DNA of 64,000 nucleotides from Nocardioides terrae. Lineage in GTDB: Bacteria > Actinomycetota > Actinomycetes > Propionibacteriales > Nocardioidaceae. The stretch lies in contig NZ_FOLB01000001.1 in the NCBI RefSeq assembly GCF_900112345.1, forward strand, positions 514,307-578,306, written 5' to 3'. This document shows positions 63,753-64,000 of the stretch, piece by piece (position 1 is the first letter of the stretch; every line of letters starts with the position of its first letter). Made by a program: the position numbers and the translations under genes. The notes under the pieces were generated by a model. It was not told the origin of the DNA, ran no database searches, and was given only the letters and a program-made list of their open reading frames with translations.

Positions 63753-64000
<248 letters not shown>

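Overview
The window is about 70% G+C, has many GTG and TTG starts and strong GC bias at third codon positions. It carries a mycothiol S-conjugate amidase (mca), which marks a mycothiol-producing actinobacterium. The gene families present (two fumarases, class II fructose-bisphosphatase GlpX, DUF4245, DUF4307, DUF1707, AbiEi/DUF559 genes) fit a Nocardioides-like member of the Nocardioidaceae. The genus is an inference. I see no phage, plasmid backbone, insertion sequence or CRISPR array; this looks like an ordinary chromosomal region ending in an rRNA operon.

Layout. 1-264: end of xseA and all of xseB. 289-751: two gene remnants fused at about 410, the second being the C-terminal half of an isopentenyl-diphosphate isomerase. 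765-4611: SulP anion transporter, DUF2185 and DUF4245 proteins, ArsB/SLC13-type permease. 4678-7715: molybdate operon (TOBE regulator, modA, modB, modC), overlapping glpX; then an alpha/beta hydrolase and a very large nested hairpin. 9781-15361: an orphan sugar-importer ATPase divergent from an LpqY-SugABC-like importer, with a LacI-type operator between them. 16029-19865: a second complete importer (binding protein, two permeases, ATPase). 20045-27075: class I fumarase, a DUF559 nuclease gene between two hairpin repeats, a CPA1 antiporter, a spermidine-synthase-like protein and class II fumarase.

27093-37466: Rpf/transglycosylase-like secreted protein, PhoH, prenyltransferase, hemolysin III, DUF255 thioredoxin-like protein, second CPA1 antiporter, YjbR, and an operon of a 27-codon ORF, a heme-oxygenase-like diiron protein and a CDGSH protein. 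37547-42073: large FtsX-type permease with two unequal ATPases. 42135-43413: a second DUF559 gene between a different pair of hairpins. 43410-51937: TerC behind a yybP-ykoY manganese riboswitch, mca, greA, ilvA, AI-2E family permease, metB, msrA. 52041-59866: GGDEF-EAL protein, methyltransferase, deaminase, BNR-repeat protein, GNAT, ERCC4 nuclease, TSUP permease. 59952-63342: VWA protein and its AAA+ partner. 63401-64000, minus strand: 3' end of 23S rRNA, 5S rRNA and a strong terminator.

Two patterns stand out. Many first-in-operon genes have a TANNNT-like -10 hexamer exactly 6 or 7 bases before the start codon and no Shine-Dalgarno sequence, so leaderless mRNAs should be common here. Two DUF559-type nuclease genes, 20 kb apart, are each bracketed by their own pair of related hairpin repeats; this resembles the REP/RAYT arrangement and is the best candidate for an undescribed system.
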